Under the pieces are notes generated by a model that saw nothing but the letters and a program-made list of their open reading frames with translations, made no database searches and was not told where the DNA came from. From NCBI GenBank assembly GCA_902496335.1, contig CABVAO010000004.1, positions 1 through 63,002 on the forward strand: a stretch of 63,002 nt of DNA. The letters are read 5' to 3'. Source of the DNA: an uncultured Collinsella sp. (GTDB lineage: Bacteria; Actinomycetota; Coriobacteriia; Coriobacteriales; Coriobacteriaceae). Of the stretch, positions 41,693-51,420 are shown in pieces. The position numbers were made by a program, and so were the translations under genes. Every line of letters starts with the position of its first letter. The stretch's first letter is position 1.

Positions 41693-42262
41693 GTGAGCGC
41701 TCAGGATTCCAAGCTCTTTGTGATTTCTGGACCGTCAGGCGCAGGCAAGGGTACGCTCGTCACTCGTGTGCGCGAGCGCCGCTCGAACCTGGGCCTGACG
41801 GTTTCGGCTACCACGCGAGCACCACGCAAAGGTGAGGTCGACGGCGTCAACTACTTTTTTCTGACGCGCGAGGAGTTCGACCGCCGCGTGGCAAACGGTG
41901 AGTTTGTTGAGTGGGCCGAGGTCCACGGTAACTGCTACGGCACGTTGGTGAGCGAGGTCCAGTCCAAGCTCGCCTCTGGTTCGTCTCTCATCTTGGAGAT
42001 CGATGTCCAGGGTGCCCTGCAGGTGAAGGAGCGTTTCCCCGAGGCCGTGCTGATCTTTATCAAGCCGCCTTCGCTTGAGGTGCTCCGCGAGCGTCTAGTC
42101 GGTCGCGGTACCGAGACGCCCGAGACGATTGAGCTGCGTATGGCAAACGCCGCCGATGAGCTTGCCCTTGCCGACCGCTACGACGACGTCGTGGTTAATG
42201 ACGATCTCGACCGCGCGACCGATGAACTCGTTCGCGTTCTCGATATGCATGAAAGGATCTGA
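41693..42262 (+). CDS. gmk: Guanylate kinase
   Basis: 189 residues. P-loop GPSGAGKG at 13-20, then TVSATTRAPRKGEVDGVNYFFL (GMP site), FVEWAEVHGNCYGT and LEIDVQGALQVK. GTG start immediately follows the mihF TAA. Phosphorylates GMP and dGMP. Confidence 0.96.
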   Translation: MSAQDSKLFVISGPSGAGKGTLVTRVRERRSNLGLTVSATTRAPRKGEVDGVNYFFLTREEFDRRVANGEFVEWAEVHGNCYGTLVSEVQSKLASGSSLILEIDVQGALQVKERFPEAVLIFIKPPSLEVLRERLVGRGTETPETIELRMANAADELALADRYDDVVVNDDLDRATDELVRVLDMHERI

Positions 42263-42267
42263 GGTCC

Positions 42268-42549
42268 GTGTCCGTTGTAAAGCCTTGCATTGACGATCTT
42301 CTGGAGAAGACCGATCACAACCGCTTCCTGCTCGCTTCGCTTGCCTCCAAGCGCGCCTGCGACATCAATAGCATGCTGCGTGGCCAGCACAACCGCGTGC
42401 TTGCCGTCCAGGATGTCGATGACATCACCATCGGGCTTTCCGGTGCCGATACCATTTCGATGGCTATGGATGAGATTGTCGACGGCGACATCTCTTACGA
42501 CGAGGCCCGTTATGAGAAGGCGCTCGGCCACAAGGTTGCTGAAGCCTAA
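42268..42549 (+). CDS. rpoZ: RNA polymerase omega subunit
   Basis: 93 residues. NRFLLASLASKRACDINSML is the conserved omega helix that wraps the beta' C-terminus. GTG 42268, 5 bases after gmk. The gmk-rpoZ pairing is widespread. Confidence 0.93.
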   Translation: MSVVKPCIDDLLEKTDHNRFLLASLASKRACDINSMLRGQHNRVLAVQDVDDITIGLSGADTISMAMDEIVDGDISYDEARYEKALGHKVAEA

Positions 42550-43794
42550 ATGGCGGCTCGCGTCTGCCTGGTCCACTATCACGAGGTTGGACTGAAGGGT
42601 AAGAACCGCGCACATTTTGAGCATATCCTCATGGATAACATCAAGGCGGCCTTGGCCGCCTTTTCCGTGAATGCCGTGTCTCGAATTTCCGGTTATATCC
42701 TCGTGACCTTTAACGAGCATCAGGCCGACGAGGCGGCGCGTGTCATTCGCACCGTTCCCGGTGTTGCTCGTGTGTCTTTGGCGTATCACACCAATCGCGA
42801 CCCTCAGGAGTACTGTGCCGCCGCCGTGAAGGCGCTGCGCGAGTTTGGTTCCTTCGATTCGTTTAAGGTGCACGCCAAGCGCTCCAATACCGATTATGAG
42901 CTCACCTCGATTGACATCAATCGTCAGGTGGGCGAGGTGCTGTGCGAGGCCTTCCCCGATAAAAAGGTTCAAATGCACGACCCCGATGCGATGGTGCACG
43001 TACTGGTGGTCCAGGGTAGCGTTTATGTGTACGCGCGCTCCGAGCGCGGCGTGGGCGGTCTGCCAGTGGGTTCTGCCGGCAAGGTCGTGACGCTGCTGTC
43101 GTCGGGTATTGATTCTCCGGTGGCAACCTGGATGCTCGCGCGTCGCGGCGCGGTGTGCGTGCCGGTACATTTCTCTGGTCGTCCGCAGACGCCCGATACG
43201 AGCGAGTATTTGGTGCAGGACATCATCCGTGCGCTTGAGCCGGGTGTCCAGATCGGCCGCCTGTACGTGGTGCCGTTTGGCGACTGCCAGCGTGAGATTT
43301 CGGTCACCTGTCCCAGCAATCTGCGCGTGATCATGTATCGCCGCATTATGTATTCGGTTGCCGAGCGCATTGCACACATCGAGGGCGCCAAGGCCATCGT
43401 TACGGGCGAATCGCTTGGGCAGGTTGCCTCCCAAACGCTTGAGAACATCATGGCCGTCAACGAGTCCGTGAAGATTCCCGTGTTCCGTCCTCTCATCGGT
43501 TCGGACAAGCAGGAGATCATCGCGCGCGCCGAGGAGATCGGTACGTTCGATATCTCGACTGAGGCCGCTCCCGACTGCTGCACGCTATTTATGCCGCGCC
43601 GTCCCGAGACGCACGCTAAACTCGATGCCGTGCATGAGGCCTGGGAGTTGTTCGATCACGAGGAGATGATCGAGCGCCTGCTCAAGCAGACCGAGTACAT
43701 CGACTTCGAGAGCAACACGTATAAGGCCCCCAAGACCTTAAAACGCAAACATTCGGAGCTTGCTCCGCGTGAGATTTACCAAGATCACGAGTAA
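42550..43794 (+). CDS. thiI: tRNA 4-thiouridine synthase ThiI
   Basis: 414 residues. N-terminal ferredoxin-like and THUMP domains (to about 170), then the PP-loop LLSSGIDSPVATWMLARRG. No C-terminal rhodanese domain, so it is the short form; ITGESLGQVASQT-type segment and CCTLFMP contain the candidate catalytic Cys pair. Makes s4U8 in tRNA and may supply sulfur for thiamin. ATG directly follows the rpoZ TAA. Confidence 0.95.
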   Translation: MAARVCLVHYHEVGLKGKNRAHFEHILMDNIKAALAAFSVNAVSRISGYILVTFNEHQADEAARVIRTVPGVARVSLAYHTNRDPQEYCAAAVKALREFGSFDSFKVHAKRSNTDYELTSIDINRQVGEVLCEAFPDKKVQMHDPDAMVHVLVVQGSVYVYARSERGVGGLPVGSAGKVVTLLSSGIDSPVATWMLARRGAVCVPVHFSGRPQTPDTSEYLVQDIIRALEPGVQIGRLYVVPFGDCQREISVTCPSNLRVIMYRRIMYSVAERIAHIEGAKAIVTGESLGQVASQTLENIMAVNESVKIPVFRPLIGSDKQEIIARAEEIGTFDISTEAAPDCCTLFMPRRPETHAKLDAVHEAWELFDHEEMIERLLKQTEYIDFESNTYKAPKTLKRKHSELAPREIYQDHE

Positions 43795-43804
43795 ATTTGT
43801 GCAT

Positions 43805-43837
43805 AGACCGACGATGCGCCTGCATCGTCGGTCTTTT
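43805..43837 (+). terminator. Rho-independent terminator after thiI
   Basis: AGACCGACGATGC with GCATCGTCGGTCT, perfect 13-bp stem, loop GCCT, then TTT. The following 170 bases to comEA are AT-richer and hold only the comEA ribosome binding site. Confidence 0.92.
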
Positions 43838-44007
43838 GCTATCTGGGCATTTTGCGGCTAAGTGTTCATTTGCTGACGTGTGCCTGAATAAATGGACAGA
43901 TTTGTGCAAGGTTTTGGTCGGTTTTTGGTTTGACCGCTAAAACCGGTTTTGGAGCGTAGCTGTTGCGGAGTTCCTTTCCTGACACGATGGTGTTGGGAGG
44001 TTTTGCT

Positions 44008-44721
44008 ATGGCGCAGCGCGAACAACACGAACGGGTCAAAAAGATGGACCGCTTGGCGGACAAGCTGTTCGGTCATAAGGCGGTGGTCGTGGCGATACTG
44101 GTCGTCATTGCGATGGCGAGCGGCTTGGCGATGGCGAACCTTGGCGGCGGTGCCGGCGGCGTGTCGTTTGAGCGCACTGACGGTTCAGACTCGTTGGTGG
44201 AGCCGGGATCCGGCGATGCCTCGAGCGGAAAGACATCCGAAGGCTCTTCGTCTAAGGCGTCTGCCGCGGCAGAAGTCTATGTCGATGTTGATGGCGCTGT
44301 TGTGTCGCCCGGTGTATACAGGCTCAAAGACGGCGCGCGGGTGGCTCAGGCGATTGATGCCGCCGGCGGGCTGGCGCCTGAGGCAGACGTTACGGGGCTC
44401 AATCGGGCATCTAAGGTCGTCGATGGACAGAAGATTCACGTTCCAACGGTAGGGGAGCAGCAGACGTCCCTTGCGGAAGCCGGTGTTGATGGTGGGGCTT
44501 TCGCATCATCGGGCGTGAGTGGCGCAACAGGCCTAGTAAATATCAATACGGCAAGCGCGGCAGAACTGCAGACGCTCTCGGGCATCGGTCCCTCCATGGC
44601 ACAGTCGATTATCGATGAGCGGACAAAGAACGGTGCTTTTGCCTCGGTTGACGATCTGATGCGTGTATCGGGAATCGGCGAGAAGAAGCTTGCCAAAATC
44701 AAAGATTGCATCTGCGTATGA
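44008..44721 (+). CDS. comEA: Competence protein ComEA (DNA receptor)
   Basis: 237 residues. Signal anchor at about 24-43, then a Ser/Gly-rich linker, an SLBB domain (VYVDVDGAVVSPGVYRL, about 90-146), and the C-terminal helix-hairpin-helix pair (LVNINTASAAELQTLSGIGPSMAQSIIDER and FASVDDLMRVSGIG). Binds double-stranded DNA outside the membrane and hands it to ComEC. ATG 44008 with GGGAGG at 43995-44000. ATGA overlap with comEC. Confidence 0.94.
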   Translation: MAQREQHERVKKMDRLADKLFGHKAVVVAILVVIAMASGLAMANLGGGAGGVSFERTDGSDSLVEPGSGDASSGKTSEGSSSKASAAAEVYVDVDGAVVSPGVYRLKDGARVAQAIDAAGGLAPEADVTGLNRASKVVDGQKIHVPTVGEQQTSLAEAGVDGGAFASSGVSGATGLVNINTASAAELQTLSGIGPSMAQSIIDERTKNGAFASVDDLMRVSGIGEKKLAKIKDCICV

Positions 44722-47021
44722 GTGCGACCGAGCGCGAGCATGTGATGCCTCCGCGGCCCCTGATGCCGTGGACGATGGCCCTGTGTGCCGGCATGTGCAT
44801 GAGCTGCGCCTCGGTGCTCAACGTGGCCGCTGATGCGCTGCTGAGGGAGCAGGCGCCGGCGGTCGGGCTGCTATGGGCCATTCCCGTTGCGGCGGCGGTA
44901 TTCGTTGTGCTGGCTCAATCTTGTGCGCGGCTTGCCCCTTGGAAGCGGTGGCTGTATGCCGCGTCCGTCGGTCTCGTGGCGGGAGCGGTCGTCTCGGCGT
45001 GGTGGGCTGTGGGCACGCTAGGCGCCTCGAAGGCGCTCGACGGTCGAGCGGCAAGCAGCCTCGAGTTTGTCGTGCAGGGTGATTCATCCATAAACGACGA
45101 CGTGTATTCCTATACCTGCGAGGCGCGCGCGGACGGTAAGAACTTGGCAACGGTTCGCCTGTCGTGTGACCGCGAGCTCAAGGCCGGGGCGCACGTGCGT
45201 GTTATCGGTCGCGTTTCACGTTTTGAGAACGATGCATATGGACGATCGCGCGTGCTCCGAGGCGAGGTGCGCAAGGTTCAAGCCGTTCGGATTGTGCCGG
45301 TCGATGAGGGCTCTCCGGGGCCGCTGCTTCGGCTGCGAAATGGGCTGCTAGCGTCCATCGCGCCTGCGACCGACCCGGCGCGTGCGCTCATAGCCGGTGT
45401 CGTCTGCGGTCGTTCGGCCGAGCTACGCGCCCAGCCGGCGGGCGACTGGTTTTCGGTGACGGGAACGGCGCATCTTATAGCCGTCTCCGGCAGCCATTTG
45501 GCTATCGTGGGATTTGTAATCGAGGGTGTATTGCAAAAAACTCGCTGCTCACGTGGTGTTCAGCGGGCGATATTGGCGATGGCGCTTGTGGGCTACGCTG
45601 CCTTTACGGGCGCGTCTCCCTCGGCCGTGCGCGCGTGCTGCATGGTGTTCGCTACGCTTGTTGTAAACGGCGCGGGGCGTCGCCGGCACGGCGCATCGGC
45701 GCTCTTCGTAACCATGTCCATCTTTGTGCTACTGCGACCGACGGTGCTGTTCGAGATGGGCTTTCAGCTTTCATGTGCCAGCGTCTTAGCCATTCTGTGC
45801 TTTTGCCCCTATGCGACCTACGCTTTGGGTGAGCTGGGTGTGTCATCGGGCGTTGCCAGCATGCTTTCCGTCACGCTGTGCTCGCAACTGGCGACGCTCC
45901 CCATTACCATTCCCGCCTTCGGTACGTTCTCGCTCATTGCTCCGCTGGCAAATGCGGTCATCGGTCCGGTGGTGAGCGTGCTGCTTGCTGTGTCGATCGT
46001 GCTGGTTCCCTTTTCGCTCGTGGCGCCGTTGCTGACTTGGGCGCTCGTTGTGCCCATGATTGCCGCCCGTTGCGCGCTGTTCTTCGAGCAGCTGTTTGCC
46101 GCCGTGCCGGGTGCATCCGTGAGCGTGCCGCCCGATAGCATGTGGATTTACCTAGTGCCGTGTGTGCTGGCGGTTCTGCTGGTCTGGTGGCCGCGTCCCC
46201 GCGCACGTCCTATGGCGGTGGGGCTTGCATGCCTGGTGCTCTTGGCTGCGATTCCGTACGTCTACTGGGATCGATTCGCGCCGCCTTCGGTGACGGTGCT
46301 CGATGTGGGCCAGGCCGATGCGATTCTTATTCGCCAGGGCAGCGCAGTGGCACTCGTCGACTGCGGGCTCGACGAGCGCGTGGTGGCGGCGTTGGTTCGC
46401 AATAACGTGCACCATATCGATGCCGTCTTTGTTACGCATTGGGATGAGGACCACTGGGGTGGTCTGCCTGCCTTGCTCGAACAGTTTTCGGTCAGAACGA
46501 TTGCCGTGGCGGCGGATGCGCTGGAGGATGCTCCTGCCGAGGTATTGAACCGACCTGGCGTGGAGTATCGGCAGGTGCGCCGTGGGGATACGGTCGACAT
46601 CGGCTCATTTTGCGCCCGCGTGATGTGGCCATTCGAGTCCGTGGATGGCGAGGGAAATGAGGACTCGCTTGTCCTGCTGCTCTCTTATGTTCAGGAAGGC
46701 AAGGGCCTGCGTGTGCTCCTCACCGGTGATGCCGAGCTCGATCAAGAACGGGAATTCGTGAAGGAGGTGGGGGATATCGACGTACTTAAACTTGGGCATC
46801 ACGGCTCTAAGGTTTCAGTCGATGATGAGTTGCTGGACGTCCTGAAGCCCGAGCTTTCCCTCGCGAGTGCGGGCGAAGGGAATCGATACGGCCATCCGTC
46901 CGATGCCTGCATCGATGCCGTTAAGGAAGCGGGCGGCGTGTTCGCGTGCACTATCGAACACGGCGACATTACCGTCACGCCGACTGCGAATGGCTTTGCG
47001 ATGCGATGCCAGCGACCGTAA
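44718..47021 (+). CDS. comEC: ComEC/Rec2 DNA internalisation channel
   Basis: 767 residues. N-terminal membrane and OB-like part, then the competence domain with about eight helices (SGSHLAIVGFVIEGVL, GASPSAVRACCM, FQLSCASVLAI), and a C-terminal metallo-beta-lactamase domain with VLDVGQADAILIRQG, TH-W-D-E-D-H and LKLGHHGSKVSVDDE. Transports one strand across the membrane and probably degrades the other. Intact, so transformation potential is real on paper. The ATG overlaps the comEA TGA. Confidence 0.95.
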   Translation: MSATEREHVMPPRPLMPWTMALCAGMCMSCASVLNVAADALLREQAPAVGLLWAIPVAAAVFVVLAQSCARLAPWKRWLYAASVGLVAGAVVSAWWAVGTLGASKALDGRAASSLEFVVQGDSSINDDVYSYTCEARADGKNLATVRLSCDRELKAGAHVRVIGRVSRFENDAYGRSRVLRGEVRKVQAVRIVPVDEGSPGPLLRLRNGLLASIAPATDPARALIAGVVCGRSAELRAQPAGDWFSVTGTAHLIAVSGSHLAIVGFVIEGVLQKTRCSRGVQRAILAMALVGYAAFTGASPSAVRACCMVFATLVVNGAGRRRHGASALFVTMSIFVLLRPTVLFEMGFQLSCASVLAILCFCPYATYALGELGVSSGVASMLSVTLCSQLATLPITIPAFGTFSLIAPLANAVIGPVVSVLLAVSIVLVPFSLVAPLLTWALVVPMIAARCALFFEQLFAAVPGASVSVPPDSMWIYLVPCVLAVLLVWWPRPRARPMAVGLACLVLLAAIPYVYWDRFAPPSVTVLDVGQADAILIRQGSAVALVDCGLDERVVAALVRNNVHHIDAVFVTHWDEDHWGGLPALLEQFSVRTIAVAADALEDAPAEVLNRPGVEYRQVRRGDTVDIGSFCARVMWPFESVDGEGNEDSLVLLLSYVQEGKGLRVLLTGDAELDQEREFVKEVGDIDVLKLGHHGSKVSVDDELLDVLKPELSLASAGEGNRYGHPSDACIDAVKEAGGVFACTIEHGDITVTPTANGFAMRCQRP

Positions 47022-47029
47022 CGACGTCG

Positions 47030-47059
47030 TTGGCGTGTGGTGGGCCCCTGGGCTAGAAT
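47030..47059 (+). promoter_or_regulatory. Promoter of holA
   Basis: TTGGCG (47030-47035), 18-base spacer, TAGAAT (47054-47059), 41 bases before the holA ATG. Confidence 0.5.
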
Positions 47060-47099
47060 GGCACGGAGCGAATACGAAGGCCTGTGGGAGGGGAGCGCA

Positions 47100-48062
47100 A
47101 TGTCCGAAACCGGTCTGCTGCCGGCATATCTGATCGTCGGTACCGACGGAGTCAAGCGCGATCACGCCGTCTCGCGTATGAAAGCGCGTCTGGAAAAGTC
47201 GGGTATGGTCGAGTTCAACCTCGACGAGCGCGACATGACAAAAGACCCCGATATCGAGTCCATTATCGGATCGCTTAACACCTTTCCGATGGGCAGCGAG
47301 TTTCGCCTGGTAATCCTTGACGGCTGTTCAAAGCTCGCCAAGGCGGTCTCGGAGCCGCTTGTCGAGTATTTGGCGAGTCCCAGCCCCACAACGGTCTGCC
47401 TCATCATTGCCGACTCGCTTGCCAAGAACACGCGCCTGTATAAGGCGATCGCCAAGATCGACAAGAAGGCCGTGATCGATTGCTCCGGCACCAAGCGCTG
47501 GGAGCTACCGCGTCGCGTGCAGCAGATGGCGACGCAGCGCGGCAAGTCGATCTCGACGGCGGCCGCCGAGGAGCTCGTCTCGCGTTCGGGCGAGAACACT
47601 CGCATGCTCGATAACGACTTGGCTAAGCTTGCCCAGATGGTCGAGGCGCCCCAGATTGAGCTTGCCGACGTTGAGCGCTGGATTGTACGTACGGCCGAGG
47701 TTCAACCCTGGGACTTTCTCAATGCGGTCTCGGCACGTGACATGCGACGCTCGCTCGAGCTTTTCAATCTATTGCCCGCCAAGAGCTACGTGTGGACTTA
47801 CACGTTGCTGTGCGGCCGCATCCGCGAGCTTATCGTCGCCAAGGCGCTCGATGCGCGCGGACAGGGCCGTGAGCTGGCCGCAACGCTCAAGCTCCAGTCC
47901 TGGCAGGTCAAGAATCACTTGACCTGGGCACGTCGCTTTTCGATGGCAGAGCTCGTCGCGGCGCTCGAGGGGGCGGTCGATGTAGAGCTCGCGCTCAAGG
48001 GTTCGGCCGATTCTCAGACCGCGCTTTTGCTCTGGATTACGAACATCTTGAGAAAATCGTGA
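47100..48062 (+). CDS. holA: DNA polymerase III subunit delta
   Basis: 320 residues. Clamp-loader wrench subunit: AYLIVGTDGVKRDHAV start, LVILDGCSKLAK, LLVSRSGENTRMLDNDLAKLAQM and the C-terminal collar domain. Weakly conserved family, but the order comEC-holA-rpsT is typical and strongly supports the call. ATG 47100 with GGAGGGG at 47087-47093. Confidence 0.92.
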   Translation: MSETGLLPAYLIVGTDGVKRDHAVSRMKARLEKSGMVEFNLDERDMTKDPDIESIIGSLNTFPMGSEFRLVILDGCSKLAKAVSEPLVEYLASPSPTTVCLIIADSLAKNTRLYKAIAKIDKKAVIDCSGTKRWELPRRVQQMATQRGKSISTAAAEELVSRSGENTRMLDNDLAKLAQMVEAPQIELADVERWIVRTAEVQPWDFLNAVSARDMRRSLELFNLLPAKSYVWTYTLLCGRIRELIVAKALDARGQGRELAATLKLQSWQVKNHLTWARRFSMAELVAALEGAVDVELALKGSADSQTALLLWITNILRKS

Positions 48063-48110
48063 TGATACCTGCCTATTTGACAAATTCGTTCTATCCCTTT
48101 GAGGGGGAGC

Positions 48111-48120
48111 GTGCTATAGT
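48111..48120 (+). promoter_or_regulatory. Extended -10 promoter of rpsT
   Basis: GTGC-TATAGT: TATAGT at 48115-48120 preceded by TG-n. A TTGACA at about 48077 is too far to pair with it. Leader of about 70 bases. Confidence 0.5.
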
Positions 48121-48195
48121 AGGCGCTTGCATGACCTCACCGTGTCTCAGAGGTGTCATACATTTTTTGCAAGGAACTCGAAAGGAACTCCAGAA

Positions 48196-48462
48196 GTGGC
48201 AAACATCAAGTCTCAGAAGAAGCGTATCCGCACCAATGAGGCAGCTCGCATGCGTAACAAGGCTGTCAAGTCCGAGCTCAAGACGCTGACCAAGCACGTC
48301 CAGTCCGCCGTCGCCGAGGGCGACGCCGAGAAGGCCCAGGCTGCCCTCAAGACCGTCACCAAGCGTCTCGACATGGCTGCCGCCAAGCATGTTATCCACA
48401 AGAACCAGGCTTCCAACCGCAAGTCCGGTCTTGCCAAGCTCGTGAACAGCATCAACGCTTAA
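48196..48462 (+). CDS. rpsT: 30S ribosomal protein bS20
   Basis: 88 residues, nearly all helix, basic: ANIKSQKKRIRTNEAARMRNK, then ASNRKSGLAKLVNSINA at the end. GTG 48196 with AAAGGA at 48181-48186. Own promoter and strong terminator. Confidence 0.97.
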   Translation: MANIKSQKKRIRTNEAARMRNKAVKSELKTLTKHVQSAVAEGDAEKAQAALKTVTKRLDMAAAKHVIHKNQASNRKSGLAKLVNSINA

Positions 48463-48497
48463 GTTGTAAATTTCACACCACACAGATTACGCGCATA

Positions 48498-48533
48498 AAT
48501 GGAGCCTGTTTTATGGAACAGGCTCCATTTTTT
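48498..48533 (+). terminator. Rho-independent terminator after rpsT
   Basis: AATGGAGCCTGTT with AACAGGCTCCATT, perfect 13-bp stem, loop TTATGG, then a T-run. Confidence 0.93.
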
Positions 48534-48545
48534 GTACCGCTCGGG

Positions 48546-48551
48546 TAAGAT
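48546..48551 (+). promoter_or_regulatory. Candidate -10 box of lepA (leaderless)
   Basis: TAAGAT, only 7 bases before the lepA ATG. With no ribosome binding site between, transcription should start at or beside the ATG. Confidence 0.5.
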
Positions 48552-48558
48552 AGTCCGC

Positions 48559-50370
48559 ATGAATACTTCAATTGACATTTCCCACATCCGCAACTTCTCA
48601 ATCGTTGCGCACATCGACCATGGCAAGTCCACGATCAGTGACCGCATTCTCGAGCTCACCCATACCGTCGACGAGCGCGACATGGAGTCGCAGCTGCTCG
48701 ACACCATGGATATCGAGCGCGAGCGCGGCATCACGATCAAGTCCAATGCCGTTCGCGTGTCCTATGACGCCGACGATGGCGAGACGTATCAGTTCAATCT
48801 GATCGATACGCCGGGCCACGTGGACTTTACCTATGAGGTCTCGCGCTCGCTGGCAGCCTGTGAGGGCGCGGTGCTCGTTGTCGACGCCACACAGGGCGTC
48901 GAGGCACAGACCGTCTCCAACGCGACGCTTGCCATGAACGCCAATCTGGACATTGTGCCGGCCATCAACAAGATCGACCTGCCCTCGGCTCATCCCGACG
49001 AGGTTAAGACCGAGATCGAGGATGACCTGGCGATCCCTGCCGATGATGCCGTGTGTGTCTCGGGCAAGACCGGCGAGGGCATCCACGATCTGCTGGAGTC
49101 CATTGTCTTTCTGATCTCTCCGCCCAAGGGCGATGCGAATGCGCCGCTCAAGGCACTCATTCTGGATTCATACTTCGACGAGTATCGTGGCGTCGTCGCC
49201 ACGGTGCGCATCTTTGACGGCTCCATCAAAAAGGGCGATACCTTGCGCATGATGCAGGCAAAGGGCGACTTTTTGGTCGATGGCGTGGGCGTCAAGCGTC
49301 CCGCCGAGACGCCGGTCGACGCGCTGACGGTCGGCGAGGTCGGATACGTGGTCACGGGCCTGAAGGACCCCGAGGCCGTTCGCGTGGGCGACACCCTTAC
49401 CTGGGCGTCGAACCCCTGCCCCGAGCCGCTTCCCGGTTACCGCGAGGCTAAGCCCATGGTCTATACGGGCCTGTTCCCGATCGATAACAAGGACTACGAG
49501 AGCCTGCGTGACGCGCTCGATAAGCTGCATGTCAACGACCCGTCGTTGGTGTGGGAGCCCGAGACCTCGGTGGCGCTCGGCTTTGGCTTCCGCGTGGGCT
49601 TCTTGGGCCTGCTGCATATGGAGGTCGTCAAGGAGCGCCTGGAGCGCGAGTTCAATCTTGACCTCATTGCCACGAGCCCCTCGGTGGACTATCACGTGTA
49701 CAAGACCGATGGCGAGATGATCGATGTCCGCAGCCCGCAGGATCTGCCCGAGGCTACGCGCATCGAGCGCATTGAGGAACCCTACCTCAAGGCAAAGATC
49801 ATCTGCCCGCCCGAGTATACGGGTGCCGTCATGCAGCTCGCTATCGAGCACCGCGGCATTACTACCGACATGATTCATCTCACGAGCAAGTCGGTCGAGA
49901 TGCGCTTTGATATGCCGCTCGCCGAGCTCATCTTGGACTTCTTTGACCAGCTCAAGAGCCGTACCAAGGGCTATGCCTCGCTCGACTACGAGTTCAACGA
50001 GTATCGTCCCTCCGAGCTCGTCAAGCTCGATATCTTGCTTTCGGGCGACGAGGTGGACGCGCTGTCGTTTATCGTCCACAAGGACAAGGCCTACGGTCTT
50101 GCCCGCGGCCTATGCGACAAGCTCAAGGAGATTATTCCGCGTCAGCTGTTCGAGGTGCCCATCCAGGGTGCTATCGGCAACAAGATCATTGCCCGCTCCA
50201 CCGTTAAGGCGCGCCGTAAGGACGTTTTGGCCAAGTGTTACGGCGGCGATATCTCGCGAAAGCGCAAGCTGCTCGAGAAGCAGAAAGAGGGCAAGAAGCG
50301 CATGAAGGCCATCGGCTCGGTTGAGGTCCCGCAGGAGGCCTTTATGGCGATCCTCAAGGTGGACGAGTAG
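48559..50370 (+). CDS. lepA: Elongation factor 4 (LepA)
   Basis: 603 residues. GTPase domain with AHIDHGKS at 17-24, ERERGITIKS, LIDTPGHVDFTYEVSRSLAACEGAVLVVDA and NKIDLPSAHPD; then domains II, III, V and the LepA-specific C-terminus (SRKRKLLEKQKEGKKRMKAIGSVEVPQEAF). Back-translocates stalled ribosomes. The ATG has no ribosome binding site; a TAAGAT box lies just upstream. Confidence 0.97.
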   Translation: MNTSIDISHIRNFSIVAHIDHGKSTISDRILELTHTVDERDMESQLLDTMDIERERGITIKSNAVRVSYDADDGETYQFNLIDTPGHVDFTYEVSRSLAACEGAVLVVDATQGVEAQTVSNATLAMNANLDIVPAINKIDLPSAHPDEVKTEIEDDLAIPADDAVCVSGKTGEGIHDLLESIVFLISPPKGDANAPLKALILDSYFDEYRGVVATVRIFDGSIKKGDTLRMMQAKGDFLVDGVGVKRPAETPVDALTVGEVGYVVTGLKDPEAVRVGDTLTWASNPCPEPLPGYREAKPMVYTGLFPIDNKDYESLRDALDKLHVNDPSLVWEPETSVALGFGFRVGFLGLLHMEVVKERLEREFNLDLIATSPSVDYHVYKTDGEMIDVRSPQDLPEATRIERIEEPYLKAKIICPPEYTGAVMQLAIEHRGITTDMIHLTSKSVEMRFDMPLAELILDFFDQLKSRTKGYASLDYEFNEYRPSELVKLDILLSGDEVDALSFIVHKDKAYGLARGLCDKLKEIIPRQLFEVPIQGAIGNKIIARSTVKARRKDVLAKCYGGDISRKRKLLEKQKEGKKRMKAIGSVEVPQEAFMAILKVDE

Positions 50371-50374
50371 GTCT

Positions 50375-51418
50375 ATGGCGCTTTGTGAATACAGTACGCG
50401 GTTGCTGGGTGCCTATGCCGAGCAGCCGTTCCTTATGGCTCCCATGGCGGGCGTAACCGATCCCGCTTATCGCATCATGTGCCGCCGCCGCGGTGCCAAT
50501 CTCGCCTATAGCGAGATGGTGAGCGTGGCGGGCCTTGCCTATGCCAGCAACAAGACCTGGCGCCTGGTGCTACCGGCCGACGAGGAGCAGCAGATTTGCG
50601 TGCAGCTCTTTGGCTCCAAGCCCGATCAGTTTGCGAGTGCCGTCGCCGCCGTCGAGGAGCGTGTGGGCGATCGCCTGTCGCTCATCGATATCAACATGGC
50701 CTGTCCTGCCCGCAAGGTTGTCACCAAGGGCGAGGGCTCGGCGCTCATGCGCACGCCCGACCTGGCGGAGAAGATCGTCGAGGCCACGGTGGGTGCGGCG
50801 CACGTGCCCGTGACCGTAAAGATCCGCAAGGGCTTTTACGCCGAGGACCGTAATGCCGCGACGTTTGCCCAGATGCTCGAAGGTGCCGGTGCCGCCGCGG
50901 TGGCGGTGCATGGTCGTTGCGCCACGCAGCTCTACACGGGCCAGGCGGATTGGTCGGTCGTCGATGAGGTCGCAGATGCCGTCGAGATTCCCGTGATCGG
51001 TTCGGGCGATGTGTTCTCGGCCGAGGACGCTGCTGAGCATCTGCAAGGCTCGGGTGCCAGCGCGGTGTTTATCGCGCGCGGCATCTACGGCAATCCGTGG
51101 GTGTTCGGCGATGCTCGCGCCCTTGCGCTCGATGGCACGCCGGTGCCGGCGCGCAGTTCCGTCGAGCGCCTGGACGCCCTGCGTGAGCACCTAACGCTGA
51201 CGCATGAGCTCCTGCCGCTCATGTCGCGTGCCCGTACGTACGCAAGCTGGTACTTAAAAGGCATGCCCCATGCCGCCGCTTGGCGTGCCCATGTGGTGCG
51301 CTGTTCCACTTACGAGGAGTTTATGGCGCTGGTCGATGAGATCGAGCGCGATGTGGTGGCCTGCGAGGCTGCCCTTGCCGCCGGCGAATCGGTGCCCCCT
51401 CATCCGCTGGAGGCTTAA
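50375..51418 (+). CDS. dusB: tRNA-dihydrouridine synthase
   Basis: 347 residues. FMN TIM barrel with FLMAPMAGVTDPAYR, INMACPARKVVTKGEGSALM (catalytic Cys) and VHGRCATQLYTGQADW, then the C-terminal helical RNA-binding part. Reduces uridine in tRNA D-loops. Likely DusB-type by overall similarity, subtype not certain. Starts 4 bases after lepA and ends 2 bases before hemW. Confidence 0.92.
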   Translation: MALCEYSTRLLGAYAEQPFLMAPMAGVTDPAYRIMCRRRGANLAYSEMVSVAGLAYASNKTWRLVLPADEEQQICVQLFGSKPDQFASAVAAVEERVGDRLSLIDINMACPARKVVTKGEGSALMRTPDLAEKIVEATVGAAHVPVTVKIRKGFYAEDRNAATFAQMLEGAGAAAVAVHGRCATQLYTGQADWSVVDEVADAVEIPVIGSGDVFSAEDAAEHLQGSGASAVFIARGIYGNPWVFGDARALALDGTPVPARSSVERLDALREHLTLTHELLPLMSRARTYASWYLKGMPHAAAWRAHVVRCSTYEEFMALVDEIERDVVACEAALAAGESVPPHPLEA

Positions 51419-51420
51419 GG

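Noticed and set aside
48077..48120. TTGACA at about 48077 as -35 of rpsT
   Set aside because: More than 30 bases from the TATAGT box; no suitable -10 at 16-18 bases from it.
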